Origin: Vibrio neptunius | GTDB lineage: Bacteria; Pseudomonadota; Gammaproteobacteria; Enterobacterales; Vibrionaceae | Assembly (NCBI GenBank): GCA_019339365.1 | Contig: CP079859.1 | Location: 2,232,001 to 2,296,000 of the forward strand | Direction: 5' to 3' | Length of the DNA: 64,000 nt | Shown here: in pieces, positions 10,888 through 20,154 of the stretch | How the letters are laid out: every line of letters starts with the position of its first letter | Numbering within the stretch: position 1 is the stretch's first letter | Notes under the pieces: model-generated | Database searches by the model: none | What the model saw: the letters and a program-made list of their open reading frames with translations, nothing else | Told to the model about the DNA's origin: nothing | Translations under genes and position numbers: made by a program

Positions 10888-11076
10888 AATCACACTCCAC
10901 AATTAGAATTGTATATATTTTTTGAGGGTTGTTGTAAGCATAGTGCTTAACACGGGTAATGCCGCTTTATTGTAAAAGCTTTATTGATAAATAGTTAATT
11001 CTTTTAGGAGTGGTAGGAGGTGAAATGTTCGATAATGTGACTAAGGCACTATTTAAACTCCTATAAAATCAGTTGC

Positions 11077-11295
11077 TCACAGAACTTCTAACTTAAGAAA
11101 CTTGTTATTTTGGTCAGTTGTTAAACGAAAACGCCCCTTAAGGCCAATTTGACTAAGAAAAGGTCTAAACCTTGATGCCGGCAATTGTAGACGTAAGCCA
11201 TTGTCTGTCACCACTAAAACGTTGCTCGCCGCACCATTGTAATGAGCGAGAAAAGTTTGATAAGAAATGTTGAGTGAAAAGTAGTAATGATTCAT
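11077..11295 (-). CDS. DUF2835 family small protein
   Basis: A 72-residue protein of unknown function that resembles the DUF2835 family. It shows the pattern of beta strands (YYFSLNISY, NVLVVTDNG, LRLQLPASRFRPFL) and a basic, hydrophobic end. No signal peptide or catalytic motif is visible. It lies between pepN and gdhB on the same strand, downstream of a strong terminator, so it is probably expressed separately from pepN. Confidence 0.75.
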   Translation of the reverse strand: MNHYYFSLNISYQTFLAHYNGAASNVLVVTDNGLRLQLPASRFRPFLSQIGLKGRFRLTTDQNNKFLKLEVL

Positions 11296-11350
11296 TTTGT
11301 TTGGTTAAAAAGTAACGATTTTATCACGATCAGAAAATAACTGTATAAAT

Positions 11351-11380
11351 AAACAGTAGCACTGTAAAGTGCTACTGTTT
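11351..11380. terminator. Bidirectional-looking terminator between pepN and the DUF2835 gene
   Basis: A 13-base perfect stem (AAACAGTAGCACT with its complement, 11351-11363 and 11368-11380) and a four-base loop lie just after the pepN stop. T-rich flanks are short, but stem strength and position support termination of pepN on the minus strand. Confidence 0.75.
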
Positions 11381-11390
11381 CGTGCAGTGA

Positions 11391-13997
11391 TTACGCTTCC
11401 AGAGCTTTGTTAACCTTTTCAAATAGGTCTTTAGCTAAGTTATCCATCGATTTGAGTACTTCAAGCTCTGCTTTAATTAGCGCTTGGCGCTCTTCATCAT
11501 ATTTGCGGAACTTAAGCAATGGATCAATCAGACGCGAAGCAACTTGCGGGTTACTGCTATTCAGCTCTTGCAGAATCTCACCTGCGAACTTGTAACCCTC
11601 ACCTGACTTAGCATGGAAACGCACTGGGTTCATGTTCAAGAAAGAGCCAACAAGGCTGCGAGTTCGATTTGGGTTTTTCAAACTGAATGCTTCATGACTC
11701 ATCGTGTCCTTGATCACATCGAGTACGTTATCTGCTGGGTTAGTACCCTGCAACGTAAACCACTTGTCCATAACCAGGCCATCATGCTTCCACTTATCAC
11801 TGTAATTAGACATCAGTGTTTCGCGGCATGCTAGTTGCGCACTATTCGCGGCACTCATTGCGGCAATGGTGTCTGTCATGTTATTCGCAGCGAAATACTG
11901 CTTCTCTGCTAACTCATTGCCTTGCTCCGTATACGCGAGATAAGCTAATGCAGTGTTACGCAAAGAGCGCTTACCGATCGCTGCGTGATCGATCGTGTAT
12001 TCAACCTGCTTCAAGCTATGATAGAGCGCGCCAAACTCGTCTTCCAACTCGGCAGCCAACTTCACTTTGATCGATTTAAGCACTTTAGCAACGGCATCCA
12101 CATCCACTTGTTTGTACCAACCGGATACTTCATTGTGGCTTGGCAATGCCATCATCTCAGCAATAAATGCTGGTTCAAGCTTGTCTGACAATAATACACC
12201 TCGGAAGGCATCAATCAGCGCTGGAGACAGTTCAACACCTTGGCCGTTTTGTACCGCTTCGACGTTGCTACGAATGTATTTTGCTAACAGCATTTGACCA
12301 GCATCCCAACGCGCAAATTCGTTGCGCGCATGCACCATCAGGAAAATCAGTTCTTCATCGCTATAATCGTACTTGAGAACGACTGGAGCAGAGAACTCAC
12401 GAAGTAAAGACGGCACTGGTTGTTCAGATACGTTTTCAAATACGAAGGTTTGCTTCGCTTCGGTAATGTTAAGAACATTTTCAACTTTTTCACCGTTACA
12501 TTGTAACTCAATGACATCACCATTTTCCGCGTAAAACTCGACATCAAATGGAATATGCAGCGGCTGTTTTTCTTGTTGCTCATGAGTCGGTTCAGTGCGT
12601 TGAGAAACCGTCAGCGAATACGTTTGTGCCGCTGGATCATACTTACTTGTGACGGATACCGTTGGTGTACCTGACTGGCTGTACCATAGGCGGAATTGTT
12701 TCAGATCAACACCTGATGCATCCTCCATAGCCGCAACAAAGTCTTCACAGGTTGCAGCCGTACCGTCATGGCGCTCAAAGTAGAGCTTCATGCCCTTCTG
12801 GAAACCTTCTTCTCCCAGCAGTGTATGCATCATTCGGATAACTTCACTGCCCTTTTCGTATACCGTTAAAGTATAGAAGTTGTTCATTTCTATCACTTTT
12901 TCAGGACGAATTGGATGTGACATAGGGCTCGCATCTTCTGCGAATTGTGGACCACGAATAATTCTTACGTTGTTAATACGATTCACCGCTCGTGAACCTA
13001 AATCCGACGAAAATTCCTGATCGCGGAATACAGTAAGTCCCTCTTTCAAACTCAACTGAAACCAGTCTCGGCAAGTAACGCGATTGCCTGTCCAGTTGTG
13101 AAAGTACTCGTGACCAATTACCGCTTCTATGCCTAAGTAGTCAGTATCCGTTGCCGTTTGCTCATTGGCCAAAACAAATTTTGAGTTAAAAATGTTAAGA
13201 CCTTTGTTTTCCATTGCGCCCATATTGAAGAAATCAACTGCAACAATCATGTAGATATCGAGGTCATACTCTAGACCAAATCGTTCTTCATCCCACTTCA
13301 TTGAATTGATAAGAGACGTCATTGCATGAGGAGCACGATTAAGGTTACCTTTATCGACAAAGATTTCTAAAGTCACATCACGCCCGGATTTGGTCACATA
13401 CTTATCACGAAGGACATCAAAATCGCCAGCAACAAGTGCAAATAGATAAGCCGGTTTTGGGTGTGGGTCTTGCCACTGAACCCAATGACGGCCACCTTCC
13501 AAATCTCCTTCTGCAATACGATTGCCGTTGCTCAATAGGAATGGATAAGCCGCTTTGTCTGCGATTACTTTCGTTGTGTACTTCGCTAATACATCTGGAC
13601 GATCCATGTAATAAGTAATTCGACGGAAACCTTCAGCCTCACATTGAGTACAAAAAGCGCCACCCGATTTATACAAACCTTCCAAAGCCGTGTTTTCTTC
13701 GGGATTAATTTCAGTGACAATTTTCAGTTCGAACGCTTCAGGTAGCGCGGAAATCTCCAGCGCACCTTCCTTTTCTTCAAACCTTGTCCAAGCCTCACCG
13801 TTAACAGAGACACTAACCAGTTTAAGACTTTCACCTTCTAGTTGAAGCCTTGTGTCTTCTTTTAACTGCTTGACTTGAGAAACCGCCGTTACGATTGTCG
13901 CGGTATCGTGGAGATCGAAAGTTAAATCGATGTCGGAAATAGTATGAGATGGTGAGCTATAATCTTTACGGTATTTGGCTTGAGGTGTTTGAGCCAT
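11391..13997 (-). CDS. pepN: Aminopeptidase N (M1 zinc metallopeptidase)
   Basis: An 868-residue cytoplasmic aminopeptidase that trims N-terminal residues in the last steps of protein turnover. The exopeptidase motif GAMEN (in NMGAMENKGLNIF) and the zinc site HEYFH, with the third ligand glutamate in LKEGLTVF 18 residues later, are intact. The length matches the E. coli enzyme (870). The N-terminal beta domain, the catalytic domain, a beta linker and a large helical C-terminal domain can all be followed. It begins at an ATG at 13997 and ends before a strong stem-loop. It appears to be a single-gene unit. Confidence 0.97.
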   Translation of the reverse strand: MAQTPQAKYRKDYSSPSHTISDIDLTFDLHDTATIVTAVSQVKQLKEDTRLQLEGESLKLVSVSVNGEAWTRFEEKEGALEISALPEAFELKIVTEINPEENTALEGLYKSGGAFCTQCEAEGFRRITYYMDRPDVLAKYTTKVIADKAAYPFLLSNGNRIAEGDLEGGRHWVQWQDPHPKPAYLFALVAGDFDVLRDKYVTKSGRDVTLEIFVDKGNLNRAPHAMTSLINSMKWDEERFGLEYDLDIYMIVAVDFFNMGAMENKGLNIFNSKFVLANEQTATDTDYLGIEAVIGHEYFHNWTGNRVTCRDWFQLSLKEGLTVFRDQEFSSDLGSRAVNRINNVRIIRGPQFAEDASPMSHPIRPEKVIEMNNFYTLTVYEKGSEVIRMMHTLLGEEGFQKGMKLYFERHDGTAATCEDFVAAMEDASGVDLKQFRLWYSQSGTPTVSVTSKYDPAAQTYSLTVSQRTEPTHEQQEKQPLHIPFDVEFYAENGDVIELQCNGEKVENVLNITEAKQTFVFENVSEQPVPSLLREFSAPVVLKYDYSDEELIFLMVHARNEFARWDAGQMLLAKYIRSNVEAVQNGQGVELSPALIDAFRGVLLSDKLEPAFIAEMMALPSHNEVSGWYKQVDVDAVAKVLKSIKVKLAAELEDEFGALYHSLKQVEYTIDHAAIGKRSLRNTALAYLAYTEQGNELAEKQYFAANNMTDTIAAMSAANSAQLACRETLMSNYSDKWKHDGLVMDKWFTLQGTNPADNVLDVIKDTMSHEAFSLKNPNRTRSLVGSFLNMNPVRFHAKSGEGYKFAGEILQELNSSNPQVASRLIDPLLKFRKYDEERQALIKAELEVLKSMDNLAKDLFEKVNKALEA

Positions 13998-14120
13998 GTC
14001 GGAATCCTTCTGACTAGATATAATACATTGGTCTTGTGTCTATTCGAGACACTTCTTGGATACGTTGTTGTTTGCAAACGCTGATCATTTTATTTTGAGC
14101 TAGCTTAACCGTAGACAATT

Positions 14121-14155
14121 AAAAAAACGAGGCATTATGTTTAAATACCTCGTTT
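14121..14155 (-). terminator. Terminator downstream of the exported protein at 14.2-14.9 kb
   Basis: Stem AAACGAGG/CCTCGTTT with a loop of about 15 bases is followed by a run of T on the minus strand (14121-14127). It is oriented to end transcription of the gene at 14224-14886. Confidence 0.75.
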
Positions 14156-14223
14156 CTACCCAAGTTGACGAATACATTTTAACTGTTCGTCTAAATAGTC
14201 ATCTCTATTTGCTTTGTATCATG

Positions 14224-14886
14224 TCATCGAACCCGGTTTAGCACGGCGTAAAGCGCACCTTCTTCCATTTCTAAAGTGAGAATATCACTGTCTAAACTGT
14301 ATTTGGTTTCGTGCTCGCCGTTTTCATAAAGCAACACCAAATGCTCTCCTTCGGTGTAGTAGACACCTTTGTGCACCGCTTCATCACCCTCTCCGTTACT
14401 CACCCTAAACATAAACACGAAGTCTGGTTGCAGAATAAGGTCCAAACGCTGTACTTCACTGGCTAACATTTCATGGCCACTCAATTGCGCACTAGACCAC
14501 ATACCAGCAAGTGAATTCGATAACGCTTTTGTGAAAACGACACCATTGAGGTTGAGCATATTGTGGTTGGTGTTGTAGCTGTATATTTGCGGCTCAGATG
14601 TATTCAAACCGAGGATAAGCGTATCTTCATTAGCGTCGTAAAGCCCTTCCCAGTGGTCCACTGAATAGTCACGTTTTTGAATATCAATCTTGAAACTGTA
14701 ATTTGAATCTAAAGTCAGTTTAATCGCTAAGAAATTTTCTTGTGATTTTTCTGGGTTAGGGTTGACGAGGTACCAATCTCCTAGCAAGAAGGGCTGATCA
14801 AATTGAGTTAAATCACTGTTGTCTCTGGTTTCGCTTGCGACCACAGAAAGACTAAGACAAGCAAGTAGAAATCCAATCCATCTCAT
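14224..14886 (-). CDS. Unknown exported protein with signal peptide
   Basis: A 220-residue protein I do not recognise. The first 17-18 residues (MRWIGFLLACLSLSVVA, then SETRD) form a signal peptide; there is no clear lipobox, although a cysteine sits at position 10. The mature part is rich in beta-strand text with paired sections: LLGDWYLVNP early, and SNSLAGMWSSAQL midway. Both begin with a G-x-W motif, suggesting two lipocalin-like or similar beta units. It is probably periplasmic. It lies on the same strand as prc and proQ but beyond a terminator, so it is probably its own unit. No function is assigned. Confidence 0.6.
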   Translation of the reverse strand: MRWIGFLLACLSLSVVASETRDNSDLTQFDQPFLLGDWYLVNPNPEKSQENFLAIKLTLDSNYSFKIDIQKRDYSVDHWEGLYDANEDTLILGLNTSEPQIYSYNTNHNMLNLNGVVFTKALSNSLAGMWSSAQLSGHEMLASEVQRLDLILQPDFVFMFRVSNGEGDEAVHKGVYYTEGEHLVLLYENGEHETKYSLDSDILTLEMEEGALYAVLNRVR

Positions 14887-14976
14887 AGCGCACCTCTCAC
14901 TCTTTTCTTTAAGCTTAGGTGGGTAATTCTGAATAAGCGAAATTTTTTTGATCTATATCACGCTAATTATTGATAT

Positions 14977-15009
14977 AAAAAAAGCGAGCTTTGACCAGCT
15001 CGCTTTTTA
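14977..15009. terminator. Terminator after prc
   Basis: Stem GCGAGCT/AGCTCGC (14984-14990 with 14997-15003) is flanked by A on one side and T on the other. It can act in both directions and lies just beyond the prc stop. Confidence 0.85.
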
Positions 15010-15023
15010 TTTCTATTTTGCAG

Positions 15024-17018
15024 TTACTTAATCATATCAACCATAATAGCGACCGATTCATCCAAATAAGCATCCGGAGCTTGATAGTCTTTCGGCACGT
15101 CATCAAGAGATTTAAACAAAGTCTCTCCATGATATTTTTGTCTAAGGTTAATACGAGCTAGCCGATCATCATCTGATTTGTCACTTTCCTCTTTGCGGAT
15201 TTTTTCGTTAAGAGACAAAGTGTTATCATCTTTTTCAGCTTTGTACCTAGCGATATCTTCGGCAATGAATTGAAATTCTAAGTCTTTGGCAATTCTGACT
15301 TGATGTTCTGCGTCCAGTTTCTTTATCAACTCATCATTACGCTGTAACACTTCATATTTTGCCTTATCAATGCTATCCCAAGGCAGTGCGTTGTCTTCTA
15401 CACTCTCACCAGTTTCACTTGGCTCGATTGGTGTTGGAAAAGCAATATCAGGCGTAACACCTTTGTTTTGCGTACTTCCACCATCAATGCGATAAAACTT
15501 TTGAATTGTGTACTGAACGTAACCTAACTCTTTGTCGAATAAATCATAGATGTGATTTAACGAGCGATGTTGCTGAACCGTACCTTTACCAAATGAATTC
15601 TCACCAAGGATAACCGCTCGACCATAGTCTTGCATTGCAGCAGCAAAAATTTCTGAAGCAGACGCACTGTATCGGTTAATAAGCACTGTCATCGGACCGT
15701 CGTAGCTGCTCTTGCCGTCAGTATCACTATTTACATTGACCCGGCCATAGCTATCACGAACTTGAACGACTGGCCCACTGGTAATAAAGAGACCAGATAA
15801 CGCGGTCGCTTCAGTGAGCGCCCCACCACCATTATTTCGGAGATCGACAATAATGCCATCAATACCTTTAGCTTTCAGTTCAGTGATAAGCTTATCCGTA
15901 TCTTTTGCCAGGCCGACATAGAAGCTAGGGACTTCAATTACACCAATCTTCTTGCCATCTTTTTCGATCACTTCAGATTTAACAGCTCGGTCTTCAAGAC
16001 GGATCTTATCTCTAACAATAGAAATGACTTCGGCTTTCGCATCCTTACCTTCTGGTAGGACTTGCAAGTTAACTTTAGTCCCTTTAGGCCCTTTGATGAG
16101 CTGTACGACATCATCCAATCTCCAACCGATAACATCGACAATCTCTTCACCATCCTGACCAACACCAATGATGCGATCGCCTTCAGCCAATTGCTTGCTC
16201 TTAGAAGCAGGGCCACCAGCCACTAAAGAGCGAATGACAGTATAGTCATCGGTCATTTGCAATACGGCACCAATTCCTTCTAGAGATAGATTCATCTCTG
16301 TTTGGAACTGTTCTGCATTACGAGGTGAAAGATAGCTAGTGTGAGGGTCAACTTCACGGGCAAACGCATTCATGTAAAGTTGGAATGCATCTTCGTTATG
16401 GGTTTGACTCAGACGCTTGAGTGCATTGTTATAGCGCTTGCCTAAGACATCTTTGATTTCATTCCAATCTTTACCCGTTAGCTTAAGGTTCAACGCATCA
16501 TATTTGACTCGTTTTCTCCATAACTCATCGAGTTCTGCGGTATCCTTAGGCCAAGCCACTTTACTACGGTCAAGTTCAATGCTTTCGTCAACATCAAACT
16601 TCATTTCGGAGTCGAGCAAGGATAAGGCATAAACAAATCTCTCGTAACGACGCTTCATCGACAGGTTATAGATATCAAAAGCAATTTTGTTGTCACCTGA
16701 CTTTAATTGATCGTCAATCCCCTTTGCCAACTGATTAAAAGCGTCGATATCAGCTTGAGTGAATACGTTTCGATTGAAATCAAGCGACTCGATATAGCGC
16801 TGAAATATCGCTTGAGAAAATTGATCGTTGAGAGTGAAGTGTTTGTAGTGAGAGCGAGTGAAACGAGAAGTCACGCGCTTACTTGCTGTTGCATGTTGAG
16901 ATTCGGGAACTAAGACAGGTAAGTCTTCGAGAGTAACTTTCGCTTCAAGAGCGCTTGCTGACGAAGCTGCTAGCCAGAGGCTAGCAGCAATCAGCGACAA
17001 TTTTGAACGGCATTTCAT
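15024..17018 (-). CDS. prc: Carboxy-terminal processing (tail-specific) protease Prc
   Basis: A 664-residue periplasmic serine protease that degrades proteins with nonpolar C-termini and, in E. coli, processes FtsI and controls peptidoglycan hydrolases with NlpI. The signal peptide ends at ASSASA. The PDZ domain (LSLEGIGAVLQM through GDRIIGVG) lies near residues 240-320. The catalytic serine is in INRYSASASEIF and the lysine in ENSFGKGTVQ, the Ser-Lys dyad of family S41. The C-terminal helical domain follows. It starts 17 bases after the proQ stop, so proQ-prc is one operon, as in E. coli. Confidence 0.97.
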   Translation of the reverse strand: MKCRSKLSLIAASLWLAASSASALEAKVTLEDLPVLVPESQHATASKRVTSRFTRSHYKHFTLNDQFSQAIFQRYIESLDFNRNVFTQADIDAFNQLAKGIDDQLKSGDNKIAFDIYNLSMKRRYERFVYALSLLDSEMKFDVDESIELDRSKVAWPKDTAELDELWRKRVKYDALNLKLTGKDWNEIKDVLGKRYNNALKRLSQTHNEDAFQLYMNAFAREVDPHTSYLSPRNAEQFQTEMNLSLEGIGAVLQMTDDYTVIRSLVAGGPASKSKQLAEGDRIIGVGQDGEEIVDVIGWRLDDVVQLIKGPKGTKVNLQVLPEGKDAKAEVISIVRDKIRLEDRAVKSEVIEKDGKKIGVIEVPSFYVGLAKDTDKLITELKAKGIDGIIVDLRNNGGGALTEATALSGLFITSGPVVQVRDSYGRVNVNSDTDGKSSYDGPMTVLINRYSASASEIFAAAMQDYGRAVILGENSFGKGTVQQHRSLNHIYDLFDKELGYVQYTIQKFYRIDGGSTQNKGVTPDIAFPTPIEPSETGESVEDNALPWDSIDKAKYEVLQRNDELIKKLDAEHQVRIAKDLEFQFIAEDIARYKAEKDDNTLSLNEKIRKEESDKSDDDRLARINLRQKYHGETLFKSLDDVPKDYQAPDAYLDESVAIMVDMIK

Positions 17019-17035
17019 GCGTAGGAGTGTCTCCT

Positions 17036-17665
17036 TTAGGCGCGTAAGTGCTCCGCTTTAACAACCATTTGTAGGCCATTAGACAGTTGAACACGCACAT
17101 CTTCCTTATTGATTTCAACGATAGTCGCAGCCATGTTTCCTTTACCCATATTGACGTTTACTTGATTACCGATAGTCATTTCATCAGCATTCAAAGCTCT
17201 CGTTTCTACTGGCTTGCTGGCTTTCTGTGCTTTATTTTGTTGTGGGCGACGGTTTTGTGGCTTTTTGTTAGCCGGTTTTGCTTTCACTTTACCTTCTTCA
17301 CGAGCTTTTTGAGCTTGCTCTTTACGACGAGCTTGAACTTTAGCCTTGCTTTCAGCCAGCACTGTTTTTGCGTGTTCAACGTGCTCTTCTTCTAACTCAC
17401 CTGCTGAATTGCCATCTAGGTCAACACGAGTCGCACCCAGCTTTACACCGTGTAGGTAACGCCATGATGAAGTGTATTGTCTTAACGCTGCACGAAGCTG
17501 AGTTTTACTCACCTTTGGATCGTCGCTTAGACGTTCCGCAAGATCTTGAAAAATACCAATTTTAAGTGGCTTTGCTTCACCTTCTAAAGTAAAGCACTTA
17601 GGGAAACATTCAGCAATATATGCAATCACTTCTTTGCTGTTTTTTAACTTTTCAGTGTTTTCCAT
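17036..17665 (-). CDS. proQ: RNA chaperone ProQ
   Basis: A 209-residue RNA-binding protein. The N-terminal FinO/ProQ domain (about residues 5-120, with [20 protein letters not shown] and [15 protein letters not shown]) binds structured small RNAs and mRNA 3' ends. A basic, K/R/Q-rich linker follows (about 115-150), and a short C-terminal beta domain ([16 protein letters not shown]) closes the chain. The gene heads the proQ-prc operon with a 17-base gap. The ATG at 17665 has a GGAG ribosome site. Confidence 0.96.
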   Translation of the reverse strand: MENTEKLKNSKEVIAYIAECFPKCFTLEGEAKPLKIGIFQDLAERLSDDPKVSKTQLRAALRQYTSSWRYLHGVKLGATRVDLDGNSAGELEEEHVEHAKTVLAESKAKVQARRKEQAQKAREEGKVKAKPANKKPQNRRPQQNKAQKASKPVETRALNADEMTIGNQVNVNMGKGNMAATIVEINKEDVRVQLSNGLQMVVKAEHLRA

Positions 17666-17763
17666 GAGGAGTCCTGGTTAGTGCGGTCTGTCCGCGAGCA
17701 TTAAGATAAATATTTCAGGTATTATAGTGACCTGCAAGCGAAAAACCACACTCAATCTAGAAA

Positions 17764-18237
17764 TTATGCACTGATAGCGTGTGAATTAAGCAGCTTTTCC
17801 ACTTCATTCATCAAAAATGTCAAACCTTCTTCATCTATTTCGCTAAAGCGACCCACTTTCGGACTGTCAATATCTAGCACACCCACTATGGTTCCATTAA
17901 TACTAAATGGAATAACAATCTCAGAGTTACTCGCTGCGTCACAAGCAATGTGCCCTTCAAACTCATGAACATCAGCAACCCTCTGGACACTGTTCGTTGC
18001 TACAGCCGTACCACACACACCACGACCAACAGGAATCCTGACACACGCTGGTTTACCTTGAAACGGCCCTAATACCAACGTCTCTTCTTTGATTAGATAG
18101 AAACCCACCCAATTTAGTTCCTCAAGCTCCATATTCAAAAGCGCACTTAGATTAGACAAATTGGCAATAAGGTCTTTTTCCGACTCTAAAAGTGCAACAG
18201 CTTGCTTGGTTAAGCGGTGATAATGTTCTATTTTCAT
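17764..18237 (-). CDS. msrC: Free methionine-(R)-sulfoxide reductase (GAF domain)
   Basis: A GAF-domain enzyme of 157 residues that reduces free methionine-R-sulfoxide. The three family cysteines are present in order: ACVRIP, RGVCGTA and HIACDAASN. The frame extends 12 codons further upstream to an ATG at 18273. The ATG at 18237 is chosen because GGAAG sits six bases before it and because the resulting N-terminus matches the length of E. coli MsrC (YebR). It is divergent from the exporter-letAB operon. msrC beside letA-letB and near proQ-prc repeats the enteric order. Confidence 0.93.
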   Translation of the reverse strand: MKIEHYHRLTKQAVALLESEKDLIANLSNLSALLNMELEELNWVGFYLIKEETLVLGPFQGKPACVRIPVGRGVCGTAVATNSVQRVADVHEFEGHIACDAASNSEIVIPFSINGTIVGVLDIDSPKVGRFSEIDEEGLTFLMNEVEKLLNSHAISA

Positions 18238-18325
18238 ATTGACTTCCATTTGAAAATTAGAGACTTCCATCATGAATCAACGTACAATCGTCCGTAAACC
18301 ATAAATAGTAAGCATTCTCATTATA

Positions 18326-20122
18326 ATGTCTGATAATCCCAACACTATTAGCCGTTCTTGGCTCATAACTCAAGTAAAAAAGCACAAGTCGAAACTTGTC
18401 CTCGCCAATATCATCGCGTTTGTTGCTACTCTCGTCAGTGTCCCCATCCCTCTTTTAATGCCGTTAATGGTCGATGAAGTGCTACTTGATAAACCCGCAA
18501 CAGGCCTTGAGCTGATGGACAAAGTGTTACCGGTTTCCATGCAAACACCAACCGGCTACATATTCCTTACTCTATTACTTGTGATTCTGATGAGAACCGT
18601 TAGCCAAGGTTTAAACATCCTTCAAGGGCGTCAGTTTACTCTCGTATCCAAAACGATCACCTATCAGATGCGCAGCAAGATGATAGACAAATTAGGTCGG
18701 ATCAGTATCAGACAATATGAAACTCGCGGAAGTGGTGGAATCAATGCTCACTTAATTACCGATGTCGAAACCATTGACCAGTTCATAGGCACCACTTTAA
18801 GTAAATTTCTAATTAGCTTGCTCACGGTAATTGGTACGGCTGGTGTACTACTGTGGCTAGAGTGGCGTCTCGGCTTATTCATCCTTTTGGTCAATCCAAT
18901 TGTGATTTATTTCTCTCGAAAACTCGGCAGTAAAGTAAAACACCTTAAGAAACACGAAAACCAATCTTTTGAACGATTCCAAAATCGTCTTGTTGAGACA
19001 TTAGACGGTATCTACCAATTGCGTGCAGCCAATCGAGAACGAGAGTTTCTTGGCGAACTAAAACAGCAAGCCAATCAGATCCGAGTAGACGCTGATAAAT
19101 ACGCGTGGCAATCCGAAGCCGCAGGTCGAGTTTCTTTTCTTCTGTTTCTGCTTGGGTTTGAACTGTTCCGTGCCGTCGCCATGTTAATGGTCCTGTTTAG
19201 TGACTTAACTATCGGTCAAATATTTGCGGTCTTTGGCTACCTATGGTTTATGCTGGGGCCGGTACAAGAATTACTTGGCATTCAATTTTCTTGGTACAGC
19301 GCAAAAGCGGCAATGGGCCGCATAAACGCCCTACTCAACTTGGAAGAAGAGTACCGCCCAGAGAGTAAAATCAACCCGTTTACAACAGATAAAGAAGTCG
19401 ACGTTAAGATCGAACATATTGATTTTTCTTATAATGACGAAAGTAAAGTGCTCAATAATCTAAACTTGAATATTCCAGCTGGAAAGAAAGTTGCATTGGT
19501 TGGTGCAAGTGGAGGTGGGAAATCGACACTCATACAATTGCTTATAGGTGTATATCGTCCAGACTCAGGTATCATCCGTTTCAATGGTGAGACAACAGAT
19601 GATATCAGTTATGACATAATCAGAGATAAAATTGCCGTTGTATTACAACAACCTATACTATTCAACGACAGTTTAAGGCATAATCTCACGCTCGGCTCTG
19701 ACTATGACGATTTGCAACTGTGGCGGGCTCTTGAGATTGCTCAAATGCAAGATGTAATAAGCCAATTAAGTGACGGTTTAAATACACAAATTGGTCGAAA
19801 CGGCATTCGATTATCAGGTGGCCAAAGGCAGCGACTTGCGATAGCAAGAATGATTCTTAGCGATCCTAAGTTTGTCATTCTGGATGAAGCAACTTCTGCG
19901 TTAGATACGGCGACCGAAGCAGCACTTCATAAAGCGCTGACAGAGTTTTTGAATGGGCGAACAACGTTAATCGTCGCGCATCGCCTCTCTGCCGTCAAAC
20001 AAGCTGATTTGATCTACGTTTTAGAAGATGGACAAGTAACACAGGCAGGCACTCATGGTGAGTTGGTCAAACAAGAAGGCTTATACCAAACGCTTTATGG
20101 AAGCGTTCAGTCGCACGCCTAA
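18326..20122 (+). CDS. MsbA-like ABC exporter, fused membrane and ATPase domains
   Basis: A 598-residue half-transporter. Six membrane segments occupy about residues 20-320, followed by an ATPase domain with Walker A GASGGGKST, signature LSGGQRQR and Walker B FVILDEATSALD, all intact. There is no N-terminal C39 peptidase-like domain, so it is not the usual type I secretion ATPase for RTX proteins. The closest relatives by eye are lipid or drug exporters. It is first in a tight plus-strand series, 32 bases before letA, so a role in the envelope together with the LetAB lipid conduit is a reasonable guess. The substrate is unknown. Confidence 0.88.
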   Translation: MSDNPNTISRSWLITQVKKHKSKLVLANIIAFVATLVSVPIPLLMPLMVDEVLLDKPATGLELMDKVLPVSMQTPTGYIFLTLLLVILMRTVSQGLNILQGRQFTLVSKTITYQMRSKMIDKLGRISIRQYETRGSGGINAHLITDVETIDQFIGTTLSKFLISLLTVIGTAGVLLWLEWRLGLFILLVNPIVIYFSRKLGSKVKHLKKHENQSFERFQNRLVETLDGIYQLRAANREREFLGELKQQANQIRVDADKYAWQSEAAGRVSFLLFLLGFELFRAVAMLMVLFSDLTIGQIFAVFGYLWFMLGPVQELLGIQFSWYSAKAAMGRINALLNLEEEYRPESKINPFTTDKEVDVKIEHIDFSYNDESKVLNNLNLNIPAGKKVALVGASGGGKSTLIQLLIGVYRPDSGIIRFNGETTDDISYDIIRDKIAVVLQQPILFNDSLRHNLTLGSDYDDLQLWRALEIAQMQDVISQLSDGLNTQIGRNGIRLSGGQRQRLAIARMILSDPKFVILDEATSALDTATEAALHKALTEFLNGRTTLIVAHRLSAVKQADLIYVLEDGQVTQAGTHGELVKQEGLYQTLYGSVQSHA

Positions 20123-20154
20123 CCATACTAATTACTCAAGATTTGGAGGGTAAT

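Noticed and set aside
18326..20122. The ABC exporter as the type I secretion ATPase (LapB) for the adhesin
   Set aside because: It lacks the N-terminal peptidase-like domain of LapB-type ATPases, lies 20 kb away and is in an operon with letAB, without a membrane fusion protein.
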